Source: Oleispira antarctica RB-8 (GTDB lineage: Bacteria; Pseudomonadota; Gammaproteobacteria; Pseudomonadales; Oceanobacteraceae). From it: DNA of 64,000 nt. Positions 39,201 through 47,603 of this stretch are shown here, piece by piece. The stretch spans positions 4,091,531 to 4,155,530 of the forward strand of contig FO203512.1 in NCBI GenBank assembly GCA_000967895.1, written 5' to 3'. The notes under the pieces are model-generated. The model was not told the DNA's origin and did no database searches. It saw nothing but the letters and a program-made list of their open reading frames with translations. The position numbers and the translations under genes are program-made. The first letter of the stretch is position 1. Each line of letters starts with the position of its first letter.

Positions 39201-39911
39201 TTATATCGCTGGCAAGCAATGCTTTATTTGATGATGATAGAGACGATACATAAGGTCTTTTTTATAAGTGTCTTGAACGGCTTTTGTTAATAACGGCAGC
39301 AAAGAGATAAATGAAGACTCTTTTGTTAGATGTAAGCCCCACTCCTTAGTTCCAAGATGAAGAGCACTATCCATTAGACTGATATCCATACCTTGCTGAC
39401 GCAGCGCATACTCAAGGCCTATTCTTGAGCCAATAACCGCACTAACACGATTATATTTTAGCATCTGAACACCTTGCTCTAGGCTACCGACACTGACTTT
39501 GTTGAGCCCATGGTCTTGATCAAATCTTTGATTAATTTGAATCTTCCTAAGTACTGCAATATTTTCCAGCTCATACAAATCAGCGTAACGTTGAATTCGG
39601 ATGTTTTTTTGCGTAATAACAACCACCTCTGACAATGACAAAGGTCCGATATACTCAACGTCATTCACAAGCGTACTATTTTTGAAAATAAGTGCCAAAT
39701 CAAGATCGCCACTTCTCAATGCACTGAAAATTCTAGCGTATGGATAATCAACCAATTCTAGCTCTAGTGCTAGATTGTTAAATACTTTTTGTACGGCCAG
39801 AACACCCGCACCTGCACACTCGGCACTTTCAGAGAAACTGTCAAACGGTGCGAAGGGAGGAACACTATAATTAACCTTATTATCACCAGCATATGACACG
39901 TGATTCGCCAT
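39201..39911 (-). CDS. Periplasmic solute-binding-like protein, start uncertain
   Basis: A 236-residue frame from ATG 39911 resembling family 3 periplasmic binding proteins (SBP_bac_3): VNYSVPPFAPF, DYPYARIFSALRSGDLDLAL, IAVLRKIQINQRF, EQGVQMLKYNRVSAVIGSR. The visible ATG falls inside what looks like a signal peptide: the same frame upstream reads SSLILFVFIMANHVSYAGD, but no ATG, GTG or TTG occurs between the preceding stop and 39911. Either a rare start codon (ATT or ATA) is used, or the start has been lost and the gene is decaying. It stands alone, without transporter genes. Confidence 0.68.
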   Translation of the reverse strand: MANHVSYAGDNKVNYSVPPFAPFDSFSESAECAGAGVLAVQKVFNNLALELELVDYPYARIFSALRSGDLDLALIFKNSTLVNDVEYIGPLSLSEVVVITQKNIRIQRYADLYELENIAVLRKIQINQRFDQDHGLNKVSVGSLEQGVQMLKYNRVSAVIGSRIGLEYALRQQGMDISLMDSALHLGTKEWGLHLTKESSFISLLPLLTKAVQDTYKKDLMYRLYHHQIKHCLPAI

Positions 39912-40205
39912 TATGAATACGAATAAAATAAGACTCGAAATGTAATTACTTATATCTACGACCCCGCAATAACTGTGTTACGTAATTCACTACGTACACT
40001 TTAAAAAAATAATAGACGCTGCCCCAGCTTTAATCAACAACGCGATGCTAGGGCTTATAAAAAAGAGGCATTACTGCTTTAAACACGTATTTTGCTAATT
40101 TACATAACTTCCCAAGACTATTGCGACGAAAAAACCGATAATCCCCCACAATTAAGATCAATTCGCTAATTGATCGCGCAAAAGTTCTACGGAGGAAGCT
40201 ATTCA
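39912..40205. other. 294-bp gap between the binding-like gene and the OsmC-YcaO gene
   Basis: Divergent regulatory region. It contains two TACGTA palindromes (39979-39984 and 39991-39996) and a perfect dyad near the OsmC-YcaO start, listed separately. No RNA gene is recognised. Confidence 0.45.
40156..40175. promoter_or_regulatory. 8-bp inverted repeat ahead of the OsmC-YcaO gene
   Basis: GATCAATT (40156-40163) and AATTGATC (40168-40175) around CGCT, 30 nt before the ATG and just upstream of the GGAGGAA ribosome binding site. Could be an operator or a leader hairpin. Confidence 0.45.
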
Positions 40206-42392
40206 ATGGAAATCAAAGTAAATTTTCTCGACAACCTCAGACTTGAAGCTAAGTTTGATGATTATACTGTCATCGCTGATCAGCCTATTCGCTACAAGGG
40301 CGATGCTTCAGCACCGGGTCCATTTGATTATTTTCTGGCTTCATCAGCATTATGTGCCGCTTATTTTGTAAAGGTGTATTGTGCTGGCAAAGGTATTTCT
40401 ACCGACGATATTCGACTTTCACAAAACAACATTGTTGACCCTGAAGATCGCTACAACCAGATTTTTCAAATTCAAGTAGAACTACCAGACACTATTTCTG
40501 ATAAAGATCGTGCTGGTATTTTACGTTCTATTGAACGCTGTACTGTGAAAAAAGTGATTCAAGCTGGCCCTGAATTCAAAATTGAAACCGTTGAAAGTCT
40601 TGATGCTGATGCCCAAGCCATGCTGATGGGCCAAGGTGATGGCGAAGCGAAAACTTTCATATTGGGTAAAGATCTGCCGCTGGAACAAACCATTACCAAC
40701 ATGACCCGCCTATTGGCCGATCTGGGTATGAAAATTGAAATTTCTTCTTGGCGTAATATTGTACCGAATGTCTGGTCTTTACATATCCGTGATGCGGCGT
40801 CTCCTATGTGCTTTACCAACGGTAAAGGTGCAACAAAAGAAAGTGCGCTTTGCTCGGCGCTGGGTGAGTTTATCGAGCGCTTAAACTGTAACTTCTTTTA
40901 TAACGATCAATTCTTTGGTCAGGACATTGCCAACAGTGAATTTGTTCACTACCCCAACGAGAAGTGGTTTAAGTTAACCGATGATGATTCACTTCCAGAA
41001 GGAATTTTGGATGACTATACGCGTGAAATTTACGACCCTGAAGACGAACTTCGTGGCTCACATCTTATCGACACCAACTCGGGTAATAGTGAGCGTGGCA
41101 TTTGCTCAATTCCTTATATCCGTCAGTCTGATGGCAAGACGGTGTATTTCCCTTCGAACTTGATCGAAAACTTGTTTCTCAGCAACGGCATGAGCGCGGG
41201 CAATAATGTCAATGAAGCTAAAGTTCAGTGCTTGTCAGAAATATTCGAACGCGCGGTAAAACGACAAATCATCGAGCAAGAAATTGTATTGCCTGATGTC
41301 CCTCAAGAGGTCATTAATAAATACCCCGGCATTGTAGAAGGCATCAAAGCGTTAGAAGCTCAAGGATTTCCTGTTGTGGTTAAGGATGCGTCATTAGGCG
41401 GTCAGTTCCCCGTGATGTGTGTCACCCTGATGAACCCAAAAACAGGCGGTGTATTTGCGTCTTTTGGTGCACATCCAAGTTTTGAAGCCGCACTAGAGCG
41501 CAGCCTGACCGAGCTGTTACAAGGCCGGAGCTTTGAGGGTCTAAACGATGTACCAAGACCGACATTCAACAGCATGGAAATCTCTGAGCCCGAAAATTTC
41601 GTTGAGCACTTCATTGATTCTACAGGTGTAATTTCTTGGCATTTTTTCAGCGCCAAACATGACTATGAGTTCTGCGAGTGGGATTTCTCTGGCACGAACA
41701 AAGAAGAGTCTGATTGCTTATTTGGGATTTTAGAAACCCTAGGCAAGGAATCGTATATCGCGGAGTTTTCTGCCTTAGGTTCTGCGTGTCGCATCCTTGT
41801 ACCGGATTATTCAGAAATATACCCTGTAGAAGATCTTGTTTGGGATAATACCAACAAAGCACTCGCGTATCGCGAAGACATATTAAATATCCACGCCCTC
41901 GATAATGACGCCCTAACGAGCTTAGTAGAGCGCTTAGAAGAAAGTCAGATTGATAACTACACCGACATTCCGACGCTTATTGGCATTGTGTTTGATGAAA
42001 ATACCGCTTGGGGTCAGCTCACGGTACTTGAATTAAAAATTCTGGCCTACTTAGCATTAGGCGCATTAGAAGAAGCGATTGAATTGGTAGAGATGAACCT
42101 GCAGTATAACGATAATACGGTAGAGCGTGGCTTGTTCTATCAAGCAATGCATGCCGTATTGGAAGTAACGCTCGATGAAGATCTAGAGCTTGAACATTAC
42201 ATTGTTAATTTCAAAAGAATGTTTGGCGAAGAAGTGATGGCAAATGTGGTTGGCTCAATAACCGGTGACGTGAAATTCTTCGGCTTAACCAAAACCAGTA
42301 TGAAGCTGGAAGGTTTAGACAAGCACTTACGATTGATCGACAGCTATAAAAAGCTGCATCAACTTCGTGCCATGCAAGCAGGAATTAACTAG
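40206..42392 (+). CDS. OsmC-YcaO fusion protein
   Basis: 728-residue protein from the ATG at 40206, which has GGAGGAAGC upstream. Residues about 1-130 are an OsmC-like domain (PGPFDYFLASSALCAAYFVKVY with Cys, and IERCTVKKVI with the second Cys, the usual peroxidatic pair). From about 155 to the end is a YcaO ATP-binding domain (GKGATKESALCSALGEFIER, SNGMSAGNNVNEAKVQCLSE, ELLQGRSF) with a C-terminal helical region. E. coli YcaO, linked to RimO-dependent methylthiolation of ribosomal protein S12, lacks the OsmC part. The fusion is seen in other gammaproteobacteria. A cysteine-cluster gene follows 12 bp later. Confidence 0.88.
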   Translation: MEIKVNFLDNLRLEAKFDDYTVIADQPIRYKGDASAPGPFDYFLASSALCAAYFVKVYCAGKGISTDDIRLSQNNIVDPEDRYNQIFQIQVELPDTISDKDRAGILRSIERCTVKKVIQAGPEFKIETVESLDADAQAMLMGQGDGEAKTFILGKDLPLEQTITNMTRLLADLGMKIEISSWRNIVPNVWSLHIRDAASPMCFTNGKGATKESALCSALGEFIERLNCNFFYNDQFFGQDIANSEFVHYPNEKWFKLTDDDSLPEGILDDYTREIYDPEDELRGSHLIDTNSGNSERGICSIPYIRQSDGKTVYFPSNLIENLFLSNGMSAGNNVNEAKVQCLSEIFERAVKRQIIEQEIVLPDVPQEVINKYPGIVEGIKALEAQGFPVVVKDASLGGQFPVMCVTLMNPKTGGVFASFGAHPSFEAALERSLTELLQGRSFEGLNDVPRPTFNSMEISEPENFVEHFIDSTGVISWHFFSAKHDYEFCEWDFSGTNKEESDCLFGILETLGKESYIAEFSALGSACRILVPDYSEIYPVEDLVWDNTNKALAYREDILNIHALDNDALTSLVERLEESQIDNYTDIPTLIGIVFDENTAWGQLTVLELKILAYLALGALEEAIELVEMNLQYNDNTVERGLFYQAMHAVLEVTLDEDLELEHYIVNFKRMFGEEVMANVVGSITGDVKFFGLTKTSMKLEGLDKHLRLIDSYKKLHQLRAMQAGIN

Positions 42393-42404
42393 GGGCAACT
42401 TTAA

Positions 42405-42686
42405 ATGACGATAGAACTCGTAAACTTGCCGAGTGAAGAAATCACCTGCTCGACCTGCAAAGCAAATTGCTGCCAGTTAGAGGTCATGCTAATTACAGAT
42501 ACAGGTGTACCGGAAAAGTTCATTGCAGAGGATAAATGGGGCAGTATGAGTATGGCCCGCTTAGACGACGGCTGGTGCGCCGCATTAGATCGAGCGACCA
42601 TGCTATGTAGCATTTATGAACAACGCCCATGGATTTGTCGGGAGTTTGAAATGGGCGGTTATGAGTGTCTTGCTGAACGCACCTAA
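42405..42686 (+). CDS. YkgJ family cysteine cluster protein
   Basis: 93-residue protein with the cysteine pattern CSTCKANCC (about 13-21), DGWCAAL, MLCSIYEQRPWICREFEMGG, matching the YkgJ/UPF0153 family, whose cysteines are thought to hold zinc or an iron-sulfur cluster. Only 12 bp after the OsmC-YcaO stop, so the two are almost surely co-transcribed. Function unknown. Confidence 0.87.
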   Translation: MTIELVNLPSEEITCSTCKANCCQLEVMLITDTGVPEKFIAEDKWGSMSMARLDDGWCAALDRATMLCSIYEQRPWICREFEMGGYECLAERT

Positions 42687-42785
42687 CCGGTTTTCTTGCT
42701 TTAAAAAAGATTAAAGTCTCACTAAAAATGACGATGTTCCTCTCCACGAGGAAGGTCGTCATTCTTTACACATTATTATTCAGCA

Positions 42786-43622
42786 CTACTTCTCGAATGA
42801 AACATTATACTTTTTTAGAAATGCTCTTTCTTTTTCTCCTTTCATTGATAATCGCCCTTCATTCCAGATTCTTATAAGTTTCTGCCTTCTTTCGACAGGA
42901 ATTTTTTGTGAAAAAATAGGCATTTCTACTAATTTAGACTCTAAACCGGGGCGCACAATTTTAAGATGATCGTTCAAGTTATGCTGATTTAAAGCATGCT
43001 GAAGAACAAGCTCGTTATCCGCATATAAGTCGACTCGGCTGTCTTTAATCATACTGAATACTCGATCAATTACATCACCCTCACCTGCGATGACTTCCAC
43101 AAAAATTGAATTTTTTGGATCATCGATATGCTTTTGATAATCGACACTCATTGAGCTGTAATCCCAGCCTGGGCCCGTTGCGATACGCTTGTGTTTTATC
43201 GATTGAATGCCACTATAACGCCACGAGTCATTTTTTCTAACAACAAAAGCGGTTGTGTATGCGAATGTTTCTTCACTGGCATAGACAAAGCCTCTTTCTG
43301 AATTCTTTGAAAATAGGTATTCAGGCAACATATCGCAAACACCTTTCACTACCATATCCAGACCTCTGGCCAGAGGTACTTCATAATATTCCAGCACATA
43401 CCCTTGTGAGCTGTATATCTGATCCAACATATCAATAACAACACCTCGTGCAGAGTCCCCCGCTGATGGAAATATTGTCATAGGAGCCCATTGGTCGTAA
43501 CACACTTTTAATGTCTCCGCATAGCTCACCTTCGTCATACTATTACCTACTAAAAAAATAAGAATAAGCATACATAAAGATGAATATGTTCTTTCAACTT
43601 TTAATTTTCTATTTTTCAACAC
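42786..43622 (-). CDS. Periplasmic solute-binding protein (SBP_bac_3), coupled to a DGC
   Basis: A 278-residue family 3 binding-like protein: LKVCYDQWAPMTIFPSAG, GVVIDMLDQIYSSQGYVLEY, VPLARGLDMVVKGVCDMLPE, RIATGPGWDY. The GTG at 43622 has AAAGG eight bases upstream and gives a signal peptide ending KVSYA; an ATG at 43649 is also in frame but has no ribosome binding site. With the GTG start it overlaps the end of the diguanylate cyclase gene by 14 bp. No ABC transporter genes are adjacent, so a sensory role, presenting a ligand to the cyclase, is a reasonable inference. Confidence 0.8.
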   Translation of the reverse strand: MLKNRKLKVERTYSSLCMLILIFLVGNSMTKVSYAETLKVCYDQWAPMTIFPSAGDSARGVVIDMLDQIYSSQGYVLEYYEVPLARGLDMVVKGVCDMLPEYLFSKNSERGFVYASEETFAYTTAFVVRKNDSWRYSGIQSIKHKRIATGPGWDYSSMSVDYQKHIDDPKNSIFVEVIAGEGDVIDRVFSMIKDSRVDLYADNELVLQHALNQHNLNDHLKIVRPGLESKLVEMPIFSQKIPVERRQKLIRIWNEGRLSMKGEKERAFLKKYNVSFEK

Positions 43623-44889
43623 GGTTGCGGCCTTTATCTTTCGCACCATAAAGTTTCAAATCAGCACGTTTAAATAGCTGGTCGATTGAAAGGTCTGTTG
43701 ATTCCGAGGTATCAATACCAAGACTCACCGTATAAGTTACTTTTTTCCCATCAATATCTAATATTGAATTGCTAATAGCTTGCCTGATTTTGTCAGCAAG
43801 CTGAAAAGCACCCTCTATTGCAGTATCAGGCAGAAATATTGCGAATTCCTCTCCGCCGACCCTACCGACTAAATCAGATTTTCTTAAGAAGGTTCGAATG
43901 GTATGAGTAAAATGAGTCAAGACCTGGTCTCCGACGAAATGACCATAGGTATCGTTAATTTTTTTAAAGTGATCCAAATCCATCAAAATAAAAGAAGCGC
44001 ATGATTTTTGGCGCTGAGAAAGAACAAGTAAGTGTTGTGCCGTTTGAAAAAAACTGCCTCTATTTAGCGCCCCCGTTAAAGAATCTTTTGCTGCGAGATC
44101 TTTCAATTTTTCATTTGATATTTGCAATGCTTCAGTACGTTTTGCAACAGCATCTTCTAACCATTTTCGTTTGGCTTGCTCATTTTCTAGTGACTTTTTT
44201 TGGTCAGCCTCAATGGCAGATAACATATTATTCATATGTTCTTGAAGTTGACTGAGCTCGTTATTCTCAATATTTGAAAGATTAATCCGCTTACTCATAT
44301 CTTGACTCAATTGAACGTCATTTACTTGCGACATGAGTTCCTTTAAAGGGATGGCTAAATAACGGTCGAAAGCCCAAATGAACAAACCAAACAAAATAGA
44401 TATTTTTATAATTGCCGTGATTGCAATTAAAGAAAAACCAAACAATACTCGATCTAATACCACCTCTGACGATGAATAAAGTGTGAGCGACCCCAGAAAT
44501 ATTTTTTCTTCATGCAACGTCCAATATAAATCTGTTTGTGTCTCAAAGACTGACAAAGGAATCGAATCCGGAGCATAAGATCGCTTAGAAATTCTATTTT
44601 GGGCATGCTTATCTACAATATCCACGCCTTCAATCGTGGGCATTTTGACCAGCCCGGTAATAAGCACATCAAGCTGATTCTGATTGTACTGCCATAAACT
44701 GTTAGAAATAGGGCCACGGACAGTTTCTTCCAACTGCCTCAGTTCTTTTAAAATTGAACTCTGTGTTTTCAAATATTCGGTCAAAAACTGCATACCTGTA
44801 ATTAAACACGTTACGCTCAAGTAGATAGACAGAATTACGCGCATCATTTTTTGGGATAAATTATTTGGACGAAGAAACCTTACAAACAT
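43609..44889 (-). CDS. Membrane-bound diguanylate cyclase (HAMP-GGDEF)
   Basis: 426-residue inner-membrane protein: helix at about 13-33, periplasmic sensor (about 34-150), helix at about 155-180, HAMP (about 178-232), a short coiled coil, then GGDEF (about 262-424). The catalytic motif is GGEEF in RVGGEEFAIF, and RKSD five residues earlier is an RxxD inhibitory site, so cyclase activity and product inhibition are expected. The downstream binding protein overlaps it and may supply its signal. Confidence 0.9.
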   Translation of the reverse strand: MFVRFLRPNNLSQKMMRVILSIYLSVTCLITGMQFLTEYLKTQSSILKELRQLEETVRGPISNSLWQYNQNQLDVLITGLVKMPTIEGVDIVDKHAQNRISKRSYAPDSIPLSVFETQTDLYWTLHEEKIFLGSLTLYSSSEVVLDRVLFGFSLIAITAIIKISILFGLFIWAFDRYLAIPLKELMSQVNDVQLSQDMSKRINLSNIENNELSQLQEHMNNMLSAIEADQKKSLENEQAKRKWLEDAVAKRTEALQISNEKLKDLAAKDSLTGALNRGSFFQTAQHLLVLSQRQKSCASFILMDLDHFKKINDTYGHFVGDQVLTHFTHTIRTFLRKSDLVGRVGGEEFAIFLPDTAIEGAFQLADKIRQAISNSILDIDGKKVTYTVSLGIDTSESTDLSIDQLFKRADLKLYGAKDKGRNRVEK

Positions 44890-45244
44890 TAAAAATGAAC
44901 CTTGGCGGTAACCTATAAATATCTCTTAATATTAGGTCACTCCTGACATGAATGCTTGTATGAAGAGATTCTATTTGTCTTTTTAGTCCTGTCATTAAAC
45001 CATAAGAAGTAGAATATGATGGAAATCAATGACTTATAAACACAACATGAATAATTACGCTACAAGGCAACGAGAGAGAGATATGCCTAAATAAGCTTTA
45101 GTCCGATAAATTCTTATATCAAGCACCCTCCCATATCGTTATAACGGCCAATTCTTGTGTAAAACCCGCAGAAAATGCTAGTTTGTCACACGGTTAAGAA
45201 GGATCATTGGACGACTGATTACGCGAAAAAGTGAGTAAATATAC
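44890..45244. other. 355-bp gap upstream of the small membrane protein gene
   Basis: Divergent promoter region for the diguanylate cyclase (minus) and the 67-residue protein (plus). A short palindrome CGTTATAACG lies near 45137. No RNA gene or ORF is recognised. Confidence 0.4.
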
Positions 45245-45448
45245 ATGGACATGACAATGATGCTCTGGAGTATATTCTTTGGATCAATAGGGTTTGGCTA
45301 TTTTATTTATGGCAAAAAGCAGTCACACCCTGTCGCTAAATATACAGGCATTACACTGATGCTTTACCCCTATTTGATACAGAGTACTTTGCTATTAGTC
45401 ATCGTTGGAGTTCTGTTATTGCTATTGCCAAAATTTTTGAAGATATAA
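45245..45448 (+). CDS. Small conserved two-helix membrane protein
   Basis: 67-residue protein with a first helix (about 5-24, WSIFFGSIGFGYFIYGKKQ) and a second hydrophobic region (about 30-64, ending LLLLLPKFLKI). This architecture is common as a conserved small membrane protein of unknown function in marine gammaproteobacteria. It stands alone between divergent and unrelated genes. Codon pattern and the GFGYFIYGKK motif argue that it is real. Confidence 0.72.
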   Translation: MDMTMMLWSIFFGSIGFGYFIYGKKQSHPVAKYTGITLMLYPYLIQSTLLLVIVGVLLLLLPKFLKI

Positions 45449-45658
45449 TAATGACCTTAGACACAACACATTAGGTCTAATTAGCAGGCACGGCTAATTG
45501 AAATTTTAGAACTGGCAGCTTATAAAAGGGGAGCCAACAAGGTAATTACGAAAAGTAGCAGTTATATTGAACCTATCCATGTAGAATACTCGTTTAATCG
45601 CCCTTCAGCAGTTTGCATCTCGGATGCATACCCATCTTTGATACAAGCTTGGAACACC

Positions 45659-45964
45659 ATGAAAAAGACTATCGCGTTAACCCACCCTAAAATTAAAACT
45701 GCCCGCTTGGTAGATTCTATTAAGCATGATATCAAGAAATATCTTGGTAGAGAGCGCAGAAAGGCATTGCCAGAAGGTACTGACTATTGGACATTTGATT
45801 GTCAATTTGGAGCAACGCAAGAGACAGCGGTAGAGGTTTTCACCTCTGAAATTAATAAAAAGATTGATGAAGCTGTTGAGCAAGAATTGACTGGGTTTTA
45901 TGTTGAAATTTTAGCTAGAGCCGCAGCCCATAAGCCTAAGACAGATACCACGCAGAACGATTAG
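45659..45964 (+). CDS. DUF6172 family protein
   Basis: 101-residue cytoplasmic protein beginning MKKTIALTHPKIKTARLVDS, then IKHDIKKYLGRERRKALPEG and DYWTFDCQFG. I recognise it as the DUF6172 family, of unknown function. The ATG at 45659 has GGAA upstream and fits the family start; an ATG at 45638 would add seven residues. A hairpin terminator follows. Confidence 0.78.
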   Translation: MKKTIALTHPKIKTARLVDSIKHDIKKYLGRERRKALPEGTDYWTFDCQFGATQETAVEVFTSEINKKIDEAVEQELTGFYVEILARAAAHKPKTDTTQND

Positions 45965-45993
45965 AATACAGAGTACGTTACTGATGATTAAAG

Positions 45994-46033
45994 CTCGGAT
46001 ACTGCACTGACCTTACAGTGCTTCCGAGTTTTA
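45994..46033 (+). terminator. Intrinsic terminator after the DUF6172 gene
   Basis: Outer stem CTCGGA/TCCGAG (45994-45999 and 46023-46028) and inner stem GCACTG/CAGTGC around loop ACCTTA, with a small internal bulge, followed by TTTTAATATTTTT. Confidence 0.65.
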
Positions 46034-46179
46034 ATATTTTTGTCCATAATACGCAAACGTCACCCTCAAAATCGCCGCGCCTTTTGTCATAAATAGTAAT
46101 CTTTTTTAGTCTATTGTTGTATTCATTTGTTTTCGCTATAACCTTTCCAACCTAATATAAAACAAGCAGAATCAAAACC

Positions 46180-46878
46180 ATGAACAGCCCTCGTACTCAT
46201 AAACCACGCCCGATGGTAGATCTTGTTGTTAGTATCGTATTACCCTCTTTTATACTGATGAAGTTAAGTGGCGACGATAATTTGGGCGCCAGCGGTGGCC
46301 TCATTGCAGCGCTCGCCTTTCCTCTAGCATGGGGAGTTTTTGAGTTAATAAGATATAACAAGTTTAACTTTATTGCTTTATTGGGCTTGGTTAGTATCTT
46401 ACTCACAGGCGGTATTGGCTTATTTGAACTTGATACCAAATGGCTAGCGATAAAGGAGGCGGCAATTCCAACCATAATCGGTATTGCCGTACTAATCTCT
46501 ACTTTTACCCCCTACCCTTTAGTCAAAACTTTGCTTTTTAAGCCTGAGATTATGGATGTAGAAAAAATAAAATTGAGACTAGAAGCCCATAATAGCACCG
46601 TAGTTTTTGAAAATAGATTGATGAAGGCTACTTATCTGATTGCAGGCTCTTTCGCTTTTTCAGCAATTATGAATTACGTACTCGCAAAATGGATTGTTAT
46701 CAGCCCTGCTGGAACACCGGCATTTAATGAAGAACTAGGACAGCTCACGCTCTATAGTTACCCGATGATTGCCCTTCCTTCCATGATAATGATGATGGGA
46801 ATTTTCTATTATTTATGGCGTACTATTCACGATCTAACAGGACTTAAGTTAGAAGAAGTGATGATCGTAACAAAATGA
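46180..46878 (+). CDS. VC0807 family membrane protein
   Basis: 232-residue membrane protein with about six helices, matching the VC0807 family (PRPMVDLVVSIVLPSFILMK near the N-terminus, the central helices, and NRLMKATYLIAGSFAFSAIM). The family has no established function. It is a single gene, convergent with the VOC gene. Confidence 0.8.
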   Translation: MNSPRTHKPRPMVDLVVSIVLPSFILMKLSGDDNLGASGGLIAALAFPLAWGVFELIRYNKFNFIALLGLVSILLTGGIGLFELDTKWLAIKEAAIPTIIGIAVLISTFTPYPLVKTLLFKPEIMDVEKIKLRLEAHNSTVVFENRLMKATYLIAGSFAFSAIMNYVLAKWIVISPAGTPAFNEELGQLTLYSYPMIALPSMIMMMGIFYYLWRTIHDLTGLKLEEVMIVTK

Positions 46879-46945
46879 TTTTAGATCAACACTGATGTTT
46901 AACGACTAGTTTAGAACCCTTGACTTAGAGAGGTTGATTTATAAT

Positions 46946-46978
46946 GGTTTGGTGAAAAACATATCAATTCACCAAACC
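46946..46978. terminator. Hairpin between VC0807-family gene and VOC gene
   Basis: Perfect 11-bp arms GGTTTGGTGAA (46946-46956) and complement (46968-46978) with an 11-nt loop, located between two converging genes. There is no T-run, so termination is plausible but not certain. Confidence 0.45.
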
Positions 46979-46993
46979 CATACTCGACACTAT

Positions 46994-47494
46994 TTAATAA
47001 GCACCTTCGCTATAAACCAGCTCATAGCTGTGGCTATAGATTTCTAAGATATTACCAAATGGGTCTTCCATATAGATCATACGATAGGGTTTTTTACCTG
47101 GGTAATAATAACGAGGTTTTTCCATACGTTTTTTACCTCCTGCAGCAACAATTTTTTCAGCCAATTCTTCAACGTTTGGATCTTGAACACAAAAGTGAAA
47201 GATGCCTGTTTTCCAGTATTCAAAATTATTCTCTGGGTTTACCTGCCCCTTAAATTCAAACAGCTCAACACCGATACGATCTCCTGTTGAAAGATGTGCA
47301 ATGCGGAATTTGTCCCAATTACTACCAAATACATCAGTGCACATTTCACCGATTGGGCTGTCATCTTCTACGACTTCCGTAGGCTCCATAATCAAATACC
47401 AGCCCATAACCTCAGTATAAAACTTAACGGCCGCTTCAAGATCAGGAACGGATATCCCGATGTGTGAAAAACTGCGCGGATATGTGTTACTCAT
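46994..47494 (-). CDS. VOC (glyoxalase/dioxygenase) family protein
   Basis: 166-residue vicinal-oxygen-chelate protein with the paired beta-alpha-beta-beta-beta folds. Metal ligand candidates are His12 (SFSHIGISVPD), Glu in VELFEF, His in IFHFCV and Glu in ILEIYSHS, the usual HEHE set. Likely a lyase or dioxygenase of a small metabolite; substrate unknown. A LysR-type regulator is divergent across 109 bp and probably controls it. Confidence 0.83.
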   Translation of the reverse strand: MSNTYPRSFSHIGISVPDLEAAVKFYTEVMGWYLIMEPTEVVEDDSPIGEMCTDVFGSNWDKFRIAHLSTGDRIGVELFEFKGQVNPENNFEYWKTGIFHFCVQDPNVEELAEKIVAAGGKKRMEKPRYYYPGKKPYRMIYMEDPFGNILEIYSHSYELVYSEGAY

Positions 47495-47603
47495 ACTCTA
47501 TTCCTCATTATTTTCTGTTCTGTCATTGATGTTGTATCTAGATTACGAAACAGGCAGTATTAAGTAAAATTATCATCTGAAATACTTATGAGTACATATT
47601 GTA

